Source: Sulfitobacter sp. W027
Lineage (GTDB): Bacteria; Pseudomonadota; Alphaproteobacteria; Rhodobacterales; Rhodobacteraceae
Reading direction: 5' to 3'
Assembly: GCF_025143985.1 (NCBI RefSeq)
Contig: NZ_CP083564.1
Location: 993,501 to 1,057,500, forward strand
Length of the DNA stretch: 64,000 nucleotides
Both the position numbers and the translations under genes were made by a program. The notes beneath the pieces are model-generated. The model was given only the letters and a program-made list of their open reading frames with translations, was not told the origin of the DNA and ran no database searches. This document shows, one piece after another, positions 10,046 to 17,886 of this stretch; the first letter of the stretch is position 1; the number at the start of each line of letters is the position of its first letter.

Positions 10046-10570
10046 CTAGCTCGTGACTGAGCGTGCACCTTCAAGCATCGCGTCATCAAGATCGTCTCCA
10101 TGCAGGACCGAGATGTCGCCCGTTGTCTCGAGGACGACGGCCCGTACATCAGAGAAGCGCAGCGCGTTGGCCTCCCGCAATTTAGCGATCAAATCTGCAC
10201 GTGCCACGCGGGTCTCTCGTAGAGCGTCGTCCGAAATCTTGCCGTTGCGCATCAGGATTACCGGCTCGTTCTGTACCGTCTCCTCAATCTGATCAGAAGC
10301 CTGCCGCAGTTTCGCGATGACGAATTGCGCGCCGAGCAATGCCGAAATGGCCAAGGTGGGCTGCGCAAACTCTGGCCATGTGGTTGCCTGACAGGCCCCT
10401 GCAAGCAGCGAGCCGGTGGCAACTGTGGCGACGAAATCAAAGGCGGTCATCTTGGAGAATGTGCGCAGCCCAATCACGCGCACCACGAAAATTACCCAAA
10501 CCAGCGCGATGGCGGAAAGCAAGAGCGCACGGGCGAGGATATCCAACGGGACACTGTCAAAAAACATCAA
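10046..10570 (-). CDS. DUF421 (YetF-like) membrane protein
   Basis: The protein has three hydrophobic helices in the first 90 residues (with RVIGLRTFSKMTAFDFV between them) and a soluble C-terminal part with EPVILMRNGKISDDAL, the DUF421 signature. It is 174 residues long. The family is poorly characterised and membrane-bound. The start overlaps the stop of the upstream membrane-protein gene by four bases, so the two form an operon. Confidence 0.82.
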   Translation of the reverse strand: MMFFDSVPLDILARALLLSAIALVWVIFVVRVIGLRTFSKMTAFDFVATVATGSLLAGACQATTWPEFAQPTLAISALLGAQFVIAKLRQASDQIEETVQNEPVILMRNGKISDDALRETRVARADLIAKLREANALRFSDVRAVVLETTGDISVLHGDDLDDAMLEGARSVTS

Positions 10571-11214
10571 ACTTGCCTCTCGTTCAGCGCTTTGCCACGC
10601 CGGATGAAGAACCGCCCCAGAAGCACCACCATGGCCATGGCGATCAGACCGAGATAGCGCTCATAAATGCCATCGATCCCGGTCGGGAGAAAAAAGAACG
10701 GTGGCGCTGAGATCAGCCATAGGAGCGAGATACCTTTAAGCGCTTTCGCAATTATGGCAGAGAACTCGTTAAAGCCTTTGGACAGCATCCAAGGGACGGT
10801 CAGCATGATCAGCCCAAGCGCGTAGACCAGATAGATATGGATCACCACGCCATCGGAATCGCGGTCCCCGTATTCGTTTCTTGCGCCGACCAGAAAGACG
10901 ATAAGCCCTAAGAGGGCGAGGCCGATCGTGCCGGTGCTCCACCACCCGTCGCCGAAATGCACATGGGCGCAAAGCAGAGCACAGGCAATCAGCGCAGCAG
11001 AGAACGCGTAGATGCCGATGTCGACGATAAACTCATACCGGCCCGCGCCCAGATCGCTGATCGTATCGGCGATCCAATCGTGATCCGGCACCACAAAGTC
11101 TGCAATCAGGATTGAGACGGCAAACACCACACAGCCAAGGATTGCGACCCAGCCCAGACAAATCATAAACCCCGGCGCGCTGTGCTGCCGGGGTGCTGTG
11201 ACCTCTTTACTCAT
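10567..11214 (-). CDS. DUF998-like membrane protein
   Basis: About six hydrophobic segments span 215 residues, with a soluble start (MSKEVTAPRQHSAPG). The pattern DHDWIADTISDLGAGRYEFIVDIGIYAF resembles DUF998-family proteins, which have no established function. It is the first gene of a two-gene operon with the DUF421 gene. Confidence 0.65.
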   Translation of the reverse strand: MSKEVTAPRQHSAPGFMICLGWVAILGCVVFAVSILIADFVVPDHDWIADTISDLGAGRYEFIVDIGIYAFSAALIACALLCAHVHFGDGWWSTGTIGLALLGLIVFLVGARNEYGDRDSDGVVIHIYLVYALGLIMLTVPWMLSKGFNEFSAIIAKALKGISLLWLISAPPFFFLPTGIDGIYERYLGLIAMAMVVLLGRFFIRRGKALNERQV

Positions 11215-11280
11215 TTCGCGAAACCTTTCTTCGCCGCCTCAGTATCTATGTGGCCTGACACCGGGGTCAGACTAAGAGCA

Positions 11281-11427
11281 TCAGTCCGAAAGCCGCGAGC
11301 GTTCTTCGGCGTTGGGGCTGCCTGCGGGGGCTTCGTCCAATGTGGCTTCGGGCCGGTGCAGGTCTTTTTGGGGTTTCTTGGGCGGTGTCTTATTGTCGTC
11401 TTTTGGGTGCTTGGGATCATCGCTCAT
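11281..11427 (-). CDS. Small hydrophilic protein, unknown
   Basis: A 48-residue protein rich in Lys, Pro and Asp (MSDDPKHPKDDNKTPPKKPQ) with no hydrophobic segment. The start at 11427 is supported by AGGAGT six bases upstream; an upstream in-frame start at 11472 lacks such a site. It is probably disordered. No function can be given. Confidence 0.55.
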   Translation of the reverse strand: MSDDPKHPKDDNKTPPKKPQKDLHRPEATLDEAPAGSPNAEERSRLSD

Positions 11428-11623
11428 GGAAATACTCCTCGCTTGCTGCGCTTGGGATAGGCATTGCGCCATCCTTAGGAATCGAACGCATAGGCAGCGG
11501 CGGCGGTTCCGCGCACAAGAGGGGGCGGCACCAAAGGCAATTTCTGAACAACTGGAATCATCAGCCCAATCTTAACCACTGCACCTGCATTCTAGTTGCG
11601 GGAAAAATGGGAATGAGGCAGTC

Positions 11624-12208
11624 ATGCACGGGCTTATCAACCGCAGCATTCAAAACTACTTTTGTGCCAACTATGGCCAAGCGCTTTGGGCCGATGTGGT
11701 CTGTCGGGCCGGGTTGGACTTTACCGAGTTCGAGGCGATGCTTACCTATCCGGACCACGTCACACCGGCGGTGCTGGATGCGGTATGCGCCGTGCTTGAT
11801 CGGCCCCGGGCGGAGGTGATGGAGGACGTTGGAACCTTCCTCGTGGCGCAACCGGGCTATGAGGCAGTGCGCCGTTTGCTGCGCTTTGGCGGGGTGAGCT
11901 TCAGTGATTTCTTACAATCACTTGATGATTTGCCAGACCGGACACGCCTTGCCCTTTCAGAACTGCATTTGCCATGGATCGAGTTGCGCGAAGACAGCGA
12001 CGGTCAGTACTCCTTGATCTGCGAAGCCCCGCTTATCGGCTATGGCTATCTTATGATGGGCGTCTTGCGGGCCATGGCGGACGATTATGGCGCGCTGGTG
12101 CTGTTAGAGCATGGCGGGCGGTCGGACGGTATCGAGACGCTGAAGATCATTTTGGTCGAAGTCGATTTCTCGGAAGGGCGCCGTTTTGAGCTTGGGGCCC
12201 GGGCATGA
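11624..12208 (+). CDS. H-NOX-fold protein lacking heme-ligand residues
   Basis: The 194-residue protein aligns along its length with H-NOX domains (MHGLINRSIQNYFCANYG at the start, FLQSLDDL near 96-103, ALVLLEHGG late). In soluble guanylate cyclase beta1 the aligned stretch FLQNLDALH places the proximal heme histidine where this protein has Pro104. The YxSxR motif that holds the heme propionates aligns with Cys133, Ala135 and Leu137. The fold is kept but the known heme ligands are absent. It may sense something else, bind heme otherwise (His115 is nearby), or act only through protein contact. Its stop overlaps the HNOBA-GGDEF start, so the pair is co-translated. Confidence 0.82.
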   Translation: MHGLINRSIQNYFCANYGQALWADVVCRAGLDFTEFEAMLTYPDHVTPAVLDAVCAVLDRPRAEVMEDVGTFLVAQPGYEAVRRLLRFGGVSFSDFLQSLDDLPDRTRLALSELHLPWIELREDSDGQYSLICEAPLIGYGYLMMGVLRAMADDYGALVLLEHGGRSDGIETLKIILVEVDFSEGRRFELGARA

Positions 12209-13239
12209 GTGAGGTGGTCCAAGACACGGCGGTTCTGGACATACTCTGCCCGATGCATCTGCTTGTGTCCGCGACCGGGTTCATTCGCCATGCAGGGCCG
12301 ACGGTCCAAAAGCTTAGGCCGCAATCTCCGATGGCTGGGCGACAGTTTCTGGATACGGTCGCCGTCAAACGGCCCCGCGGTATCCACGGAATGGAACAGC
12401 TGCGCGAGGTCACTGGGGTGAAGCTCCATCTCGCCTTTCGCGATGCCCCCCGGACCGAGCTGAAGGGGCTGCTGGTTCCGCTGGGTGATGGTCGAATGAT
12501 CGTGAACCTCTCATTCGGAATTTCGATTTTCGACGGAGTTCAGGACTATGCGCTGACGAACGCAGATTTCGCAGCCACCGATCTGGCGATTGAAATGCTC
12601 TATCTTATGGAGGCGAAATCAGCCGCCATGGAAGCCTCCCGTCGCCTGAACCTACGCCTTCAAGAGGCGCGCATCGCCGCGGAGGAGCAGGCCTTTACCG
12701 ATATTCTGACCGGGCTAAAGAACCGCCGTGCCTTGAATACCGTGTTGGAGCGGTTGATCGCGGCGGGAGAGGGGTTTGCCGTCATGCACATCGACCTTGA
12801 TTACTTCAAGGCGGTTAATGACAGCCTTGGTCATGCCGCTGGCGACCATGTGCTGCAAGTGGTCGCGCGCATCATGGTCCAAGAGACCCGCAGCTCTGAC
12901 ATGGTGGTGCGTTTGGGCGGGGATGAGTTCACCGTGGTTTTGCCGGATGTGCGCAATGAAGGCATGTTGCGACGGATCGGGCAGCGGATCATCGACCGCT
13001 TGGAAGAGCCGATCCATTTCAAAGGGGAGGTCTGTAAGGTCTCTGCCAGCATTGGCACGGTCTGGATGCAGCGCGGCGATTGCCGGACGCGCGAGACGGT
13101 TTTGGCCAATGCGGATGCCGCGCTCTATGCCTCGAAACACGCAGGCCGCGCGCGCCATACGTTCTATAAAGCCGCCATGGGTGAGGTCGCGAGCATAGAT
13201 ACGCCCGCGTCGGGCCAAGAGGGGGCTTGCGGCAGCTAG
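12205..13239 (+). CDS. HNOBA-GGDEF diguanylate cyclase
   Basis: The first 150 residues resemble the heme-NO-binding-associated (HNOBA) domain, including GLLVPLGDGRMIVNLSF and the ending ALTNADFAATDLAIEMLYLMEA. A short coiled linker (about 150-175) leads into a GGDEF domain (about 180-335). The active loop GGDEF is intact, with the RSSD inhibitory site five residues before it, so it should make cyclic di-GMP and be feedback-inhibited. No EAL domain follows. It overlaps the H-NOX gene by four bases; H-NOX with a diguanylate cyclase is a known partner arrangement. Its position at the head of a polysaccharide locus suggests local control of that locus, which is inference. Confidence 0.88.
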   Translation: MSEVVQDTAVLDILCPMHLLVSATGFIRHAGPTVQKLRPQSPMAGRQFLDTVAVKRPRGIHGMEQLREVTGVKLHLAFRDAPRTELKGLLVPLGDGRMIVNLSFGISIFDGVQDYALTNADFAATDLAIEMLYLMEAKSAAMEASRRLNLRLQEARIAAEEQAFTDILTGLKNRRALNTVLERLIAAGEGFAVMHIDLDYFKAVNDSLGHAAGDHVLQVVARIMVQETRSSDMVVRLGGDEFTVVLPDVRNEGMLRRIGQRIIDRLEEPIHFKGEVCKVSASIGTVWMQRGDCRTRETVLANADAALYASKHAGRARHTFYKAAMGEVASIDTPASGQEGACGS

Positions 13240-13317
13240 TCGCTCGGGGCTGTGCTGCGCGCGGGATTTGGCATGGGGGCAGTAGACCGCACAGATTGGC
13301 TGTCGTATCACCGCTGC

Positions 13318-14373
13318 ATGAAATCGCCCCTGCATCTGCTCCGCCGCCTGCGCCAACGCCTGCACGAGGCCCGCCGCCGCGCGCGCTTTGCCGCTTCCTT
13401 GCAGCATCTGCACGGGCCCAGCAAACTTGATGTGGCACCGGGTGAGGTGGTGCTGATCGCCTTGGTGCGCGATGGCAGCTATTACCTCGACGCCTTCTTT
13501 CGCCATTACCGCGCGATGGGCGTGCAGCATTTCGTCTTTATCGACAACGGCTCGCGCGATGACACCATCGCCCGGATCAAGGCACAAAAGGGCACGGTGA
13601 TCGACCGTTGCAGCCTGCCGCTTGCCCAATACGAAGACCTGATCCGCCAGCATCCCGCACAGACCTATGGCAAGAACCGCTGGTGCCTCTACGTCGATAT
13701 GGACGAAATCTTTGACTTCGAAGGACGCAGCCAGATCGGTATCAAGGGACTGACCGCTTATCTTGAGCAACAGGGCTATACGGCTTTGGTGGCGCAGATG
13801 CTTGAGATGTTTCCGAAAACCAGCCTCGCCGCAGCGGCGGGCTTGCCCTATAAACAGGCGCTGCAATCCTTCCTTTATTACGACATCAGCGCGGTGCGCA
13901 AAGTCGATTACCACAATCCAGACATTCCGTTTTCCGCGCTGCTCGTCGACAATGCGCTCTCCAACGATGCGGTGAAATTCGCCTTTGGCGGCGTGCGCGG
14001 CAAAGTGTTTGACGAGGGCTGCTGCTTGACGAAACACCCGCTTATTTTCAATGGGCCCGAGGTAACGCCGGCCCCGCATCCGCATCTGTCCTGCGGGCTG
14101 CGCGTGGCGGATATGACGGCGGTAATCAAACATTACAAGTTCGCCAATGACGCCGCCGCGCGGGATGCCGAAACGCTGGGCGCGGGCAATCTGGCGCATG
14201 GTGAAGACGCGCGGCGCATGGCGGTGATCGGCCAGAACCCCGATGTCTCGCTCTTCTCATTAGACGCGCGGCGTTGGAACCGGGTCGAGCTTTTGTATCG
14301 CGCAGGTTTTCTGGTGCCCTCCGACGCCTATAGCGCCCATGTCGCCGCTTGGCGTGACGAGCATGTCGCATGA
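13318..14373 (+). CDS. Glycosyltransferase, family 2/92-like
   Basis: An Arg-rich N-terminus leads to EVVLIALVRDGSYYLDAFFRHY, then GVQHFVFIDNGSRDDT and the metal-binding DMDEIFDF. This matches the DUF23/GT92-like group of GT-A transferases. The frame is open to 13252, but the ATG at 13318 gives the more usual start; neither has a clear ribosome site. The stop overlaps the next transferase gene (14370). It probably adds a sugar to the glycan made by this locus; donor and acceptor are unknown. Confidence 0.8.
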   Translation: MKSPLHLLRRLRQRLHEARRRARFAASLQHLHGPSKLDVAPGEVVLIALVRDGSYYLDAFFRHYRAMGVQHFVFIDNGSRDDTIARIKAQKGTVIDRCSLPLAQYEDLIRQHPAQTYGKNRWCLYVDMDEIFDFEGRSQIGIKGLTAYLEQQGYTALVAQMLEMFPKTSLAAAAGLPYKQALQSFLYYDISAVRKVDYHNPDIPFSALLVDNALSNDAVKFAFGGVRGKVFDEGCCLTKHPLIFNGPEVTPAPHPHLSCGLRVADMTAVIKHYKFANDAAARDAETLGAGNLAHGEDARRMAVIGQNPDVSLFSLDARRWNRVELLYRAGFLVPSDAYSAHVAAWRDEHVA

Positions 14374-15302
14374 GCATCGGTGCCGTCGTGATCGGACGCA
14401 ATGAGGGTGTCCGGTTGGAGCGGTCCTTGCAGGCCTTGGCGGGGCAGGTGGCGCAAATCGTCTATGTCGACAGCGGCTCAACCGACGGTTCCGTCGCCAT
14501 GGCGCGCGGGCTGGGGGCGGATGTGGTCGAATTGGACATGCAGCAGCCGTTCACCGCCGCGCGGGCGCGTAACGCGGGCATGGCAGCACTGGGCGAGGGG
14601 GTCTCTCTGGTGCAATTCCTCGATGGGGATTGCATCCTGCGGGTCGGCTGGCTGGCAGCGGCGGAGGCGCATTTGAAGGCTCATCCGCAAGTTGCCGTCG
14701 TCTGCGGCAGACGGCGCGAGGAGCACCCCCAAGCCTCAATCTATAACGGGTTAATCGACTGCGAATGGGATACGCCCGTCGGCGAGGCGCAAGCCTGTGG
14801 CGGTGATGCCCTGATGCGGCTGGACGCGCTGCGCGCTGTCGGCGGCTACCGGGCAGAGATGATCGCCGGGGAGGAGCCAGAGCTCTGCCAAAGACTACGC
14901 CGAGCGGGCTGGCAGATATGGCGGCTTGATGCCGAAATGACATGGCACGACGCGCAGATCACGCGCTTTGGTCAGTGGTGGCGGCGCAGCCTGCGCGCTG
15001 GCCATGCCTTCGCTGAAGGGGCTGCACTGCATGGTGGTGGCCCCGACCGTCATTGGGTGGCAGAGACCCGGCGTGCGATGCTCTGGGGTGCGCTTTTGCC
15101 TGCGGTGATCTTGCTATTTGCACTGCTGATGCCTTGGGCCGCACTTGGGCTGGCGTTGCTCTATCCGCTGCAACTGCTGCGGTTGATGCGGCGCGGCGGG
15201 GCGGCTTGGGGGTTCTTCACACTGCTGGGCAAGTTCCCCGAAGCCTTGGGCGCGTTAAAATACCACATGCGCCGCGATGGGCAGATCATCGAATACCGCT
15301 GA
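14370..15302 (+). CDS. Glycosyltransferase family 2, membrane-anchored
   Basis: The start AVVIGRNEGVRLERSLQAL and the donor-binding VYVDSGSTDGS and FLDGDC (DGD) are typical of GT2 inverting transferases. HGGG and TWHDAQITRFGQWWRRS follow, and two hydrophobic helices lie at about 240-265. At 310 residues it fits membrane-linked polysaccharide transferases. It overlaps the previous gene by four bases, making a two-gene unit that faces the convergent WecG-type gene. Confidence 0.88.
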   Translation: MSIGAVVIGRNEGVRLERSLQALAGQVAQIVYVDSGSTDGSVAMARGLGADVVELDMQQPFTAARARNAGMAALGEGVSLVQFLDGDCILRVGWLAAAEAHLKAHPQVAVVCGRRREEHPQASIYNGLIDCEWDTPVGEAQACGGDALMRLDALRAVGGYRAEMIAGEEPELCQRLRRAGWQIWRLDAEMTWHDAQITRFGQWWRRSLRAGHAFAEGAALHGGGPDRHWVAETRRAMLWGALLPAVILLFALLMPWAALGLALLYPLQLLRLMRRGGAAWGFFTLLGKFPEALGALKYHMRRDGQIIEYR

Positions 15303-15305
15303 CGC

Positions 15306-16052
15306 TCAGCGCGCGCGCCACGCGTCAACCGCAAGCCCCGGCAGGATCGCGAAACACCGGGCATAGCGCGGCACCATCCGGGTCGGGTTTTGCAGGGCAC
15401 GCCACAGCCATTCAAGGGCCAGCATCCGCATCCACTTTGGTGCGCGGCGTTGCCGTCCGGCCAGAAAATCCAACCCCGCCCCGACAGAGGCGAAGCCCAC
15501 CCCCGGCGCGATCTCGCGCCCGCGCGCGGCGAGAATCTCTTGTTTGGGCGCGCCAAGGGCCAGAAAACACAGGCGCGCACCGCTTGTTGTAATGTCGCGC
15601 AAGGCCGCATCAGCGGCGGTGCCTCTGGGGTCAAATCCCATCGGCGGGGCGGCGATATGGCAAATCTCCAACCCCGGCGCACGGGTCCGCAGGGCTTTCG
15701 CTGCCCTCTGGAGAGCGTCTTCATCACTGCCAAAAAATGCAATGGGCAGCGAGAGTTCAGCGGCCAGTTCACACAAGGGCACGATCAGATCGGAGCCGGG
15801 TATCAGCTCGACCGGCTGTTTGGCCAGTCGCGAAAGCCAGACCACGGGGCGGCCATCGGCCACGATCAAATCCTGCGCGTCATAGGCGGCGGCAAAGGCC
15901 GTATCGCGGGGCAGTTTAGTCAGATGATCAAGGTTGAGTGTCGCGAGCGCGAATCCTTCGCCCTTAGCACAACGCGACCGTAGGGCCTGAAACAATGCGG
16001 CCCGCGTCGCCACATTAACCACTACAGCGGCGTCGCCTTTGCCATACTTCAT
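15306..16052 (-). CDS. WecG/TagA/CpsF-family glycosyltransferase
   Basis: The motifs LATLNLDHLTKL, YDAQDLIVADGRPVVWLSRL, FFGSDEDALQRAAKAL and GAPKQEILAARG are those of the WecG/TagA/CpsF family, which adds an N-acetylmannosaminuronate or related sugar to a lipid-linked intermediate. The start at 16052 (MKYGKGDA) is chosen over an upstream TTG. Length is 248 residues. It is convergent with the two transferase genes to its left. Confidence 0.88.
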   Translation of the reverse strand: MKYGKGDAAVVVNVATRAALFQALRSRCAKGEGFALATLNLDHLTKLPRDTAFAAAYDAQDLIVADGRPVVWLSRLAKQPVELIPGSDLIVPLCELAAELSLPIAFFGSDEDALQRAAKALRTRAPGLEICHIAAPPMGFDPRGTAADAALRDITTSGARLCFLALGAPKQEILAARGREIAPGVGFASVGAGLDFLAGRQRRAPKWMRMLALEWLWRALQNPTRMVPRYARCFAILPGLAVDAWRAR

Positions 16053-16273
16053 TGTGATTAATCCCACTGAGCGCGGCAAAGGGCGGCCAGATCAGGATGA
16101 AGCGCGCCTGACAAATGTTTGATATCATGTGTCATCTAACGACCGCGCCTGCATCAAAGTGAACCCGCGACGAAACTAGCGGGATGACAGGGCGCAGGCC
16201 AGATGGTATTTTCACACCGCCCCTCAGGGCTGGTCACCTGCCGCGCGTGTCGCCCGGCCCATGCAAGGACATC

Positions 16274-17716
16274 ATGCCAAATCCCATCGCCTATCTGATG
16301 CTGCTGATCTGGCCCTTCATCTGTCTGGCCCTGTTCCGCAATCTACCGCTCCAGCGGGCGCTGATCTGGTCGATCCTTGGCGGCTATCTTTTTCTGCCCC
16401 CGCTGGCGGAGTTCAACCTGCCGTTGGTGCCGGGGCTCGACAAAGTGTCGATCCCCAACTTGAGTGTTCTGTTGATCATCTGGCTGGGCACGCAGGAAAA
16501 ACTCCGGCTTTGGCCCACCTCCCGCGTGGCGGGGCTTTTGGTTGTGGGGCTGGTCTTTTCTGCGGTGCCGACGGTGCTGACCAATGGCGATCCGATCCTA
16601 TTTCAAGCGATCCGTGGGTTTGAGCCGATTCTCTTTCCGGTGGACGCGCTGCCGGGGCAGTCGATCCGTGACATTGGTTCGGTCCTGATCGGCCAGATAC
16701 TGATGCTGGTGCCCTTTTTGCTTGCGCGTCAGTTCCTTGCGGATGAGGAGGGGCTGCGCGAATTGCTGTTGGCCTTCATGCTGGGCGGGGTTATCTATTC
16801 GGTGCCATCCCTGTTTGAAATCCGGTTCTCACCGCAGTTGAACACATGGATTTACGGCTTCTTTCAGCACTCCTTTGACCAGATGATGCGCAATGGCGGT
16901 TTCCGCCCGATTGTCTTTTTGCCCCATGCGCTGTGGCTGGCGCTTTTCATGTGTATCGCGCTGCTCTCGGCGGTGGCGCTGGCGCGGCAAACGCCGGTGA
17001 TCGACCGCTGGAAGATGCTCTTGCTGGCGGGCTATCTCGCCGTAGTCCTACTGCTGTGCAAAAGCCTCGCCTCGCTCGCCTATGCGCTGCTGTTGGTGCC
17101 GATGGTGTTGCTGACCCCGGCACGCTGGCAGATCCGTCTGGCCGTTGCCTTTGCGGCAGTGGCGGTGATCTATCCGATGCTACGCAACGCGGGGCTGATC
17201 CCGCTTGATGCGATCCTCGCGCAGGCTGAGGCGATCAGCCCCGAGCGGGCACAATCCTTGGGCTACCGGTTTCACAACGAGGAACTCCTGCTTTCCCGCG
17301 CCGCCGAAAAGCCGTGGTTCGGTTGGGGCGGATGGGGGCGTAATCTGATCCGCGATGCGGCCAATGGCAATATTCTTTCGATCCCGGACGGGCGCTGGAT
17401 CATCGTTTTCGGCACCTTCGGCTGGGTCGGCTACCTGTGCGAGATGGGTCTTTTGGCGCTGCCCATCTTTCTGATGGGGATGCACCTCTACCGACGCGGG
17501 GACGCGGGCCTGTCCCCTTGGATCGCACCGCTGCTTTTAATACTTGGCATCACCATGATGGACATGTTGCTGAACGCGACCCTGACACCGCTCACTTGGC
17601 TCACGGCGGGGGCGATCCTTGGCCATGCTGAGGCGCTCGCAGCGGGGCGCAAAGGTCAAAATTTGTCTAATGATGTCGCGAACCCGGAGCTCACCGCCAA
17701 ACGGACAGTGTTCTGA
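16274..17716 (+). CDS. Wzy-like polymerase / O-antigen ligase-like membrane protein
   Basis: This 480-residue protein has about eleven hydrophobic helices and a larger loop (about residues 310-380) with GYRFHNEELLLSRAAEKPWFGWGGWGRN, the type of loop seen in O-antigen polymerases and ligases. The ATG at 16274 has AAGGAC nearby; the frame is open to 16184 but without homologous character. It likely polymerises repeat units in the periplasm. Wzy and WaaL cannot be told apart by sequence alone, but Wzx- and Wzz-like genes nearby favour Wzy. Confidence 0.75.
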   Translation: MPNPIAYLMLLIWPFICLALFRNLPLQRALIWSILGGYLFLPPLAEFNLPLVPGLDKVSIPNLSVLLIIWLGTQEKLRLWPTSRVAGLLVVGLVFSAVPTVLTNGDPILFQAIRGFEPILFPVDALPGQSIRDIGSVLIGQILMLVPFLLARQFLADEEGLRELLLAFMLGGVIYSVPSLFEIRFSPQLNTWIYGFFQHSFDQMMRNGGFRPIVFLPHALWLALFMCIALLSAVALARQTPVIDRWKMLLLAGYLAVVLLLCKSLASLAYALLLVPMVLLTPARWQIRLAVAFAAVAVIYPMLRNAGLIPLDAILAQAEAISPERAQSLGYRFHNEELLLSRAAEKPWFGWGGWGRNLIRDAANGNILSIPDGRWIIVFGTFGWVGYLCEMGLLALPIFLMGMHLYRRGDAGLSPWIAPLLLILGITMMDMLLNATLTPLTWLTAGAILGHAEALAAGRKGQNLSNDVANPELTAKRTVF

Positions 17717-17886
17717 TCCGCGCAACTTTCACCGCGATATGAAGTGAATTGGACGGAAATTTCCGCTCCGGCACGCTCTCGGCTCATTTTTGACAAAATC
17801 GCCTGTTGTATGCTGCACCTAAGGCTTAAACTGAACCTGAGAAGGCTCATCACTGTGACCGAGCGGGCGATGGGACATATGTCGGA

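Noticed and set aside
12715..14199. A 494-codon open frame on the minus strand
   Set aside because: It runs opposite the GGDEF and glycosyltransferase genes, has no family pattern, and is an effect of high GC on antisense frames.
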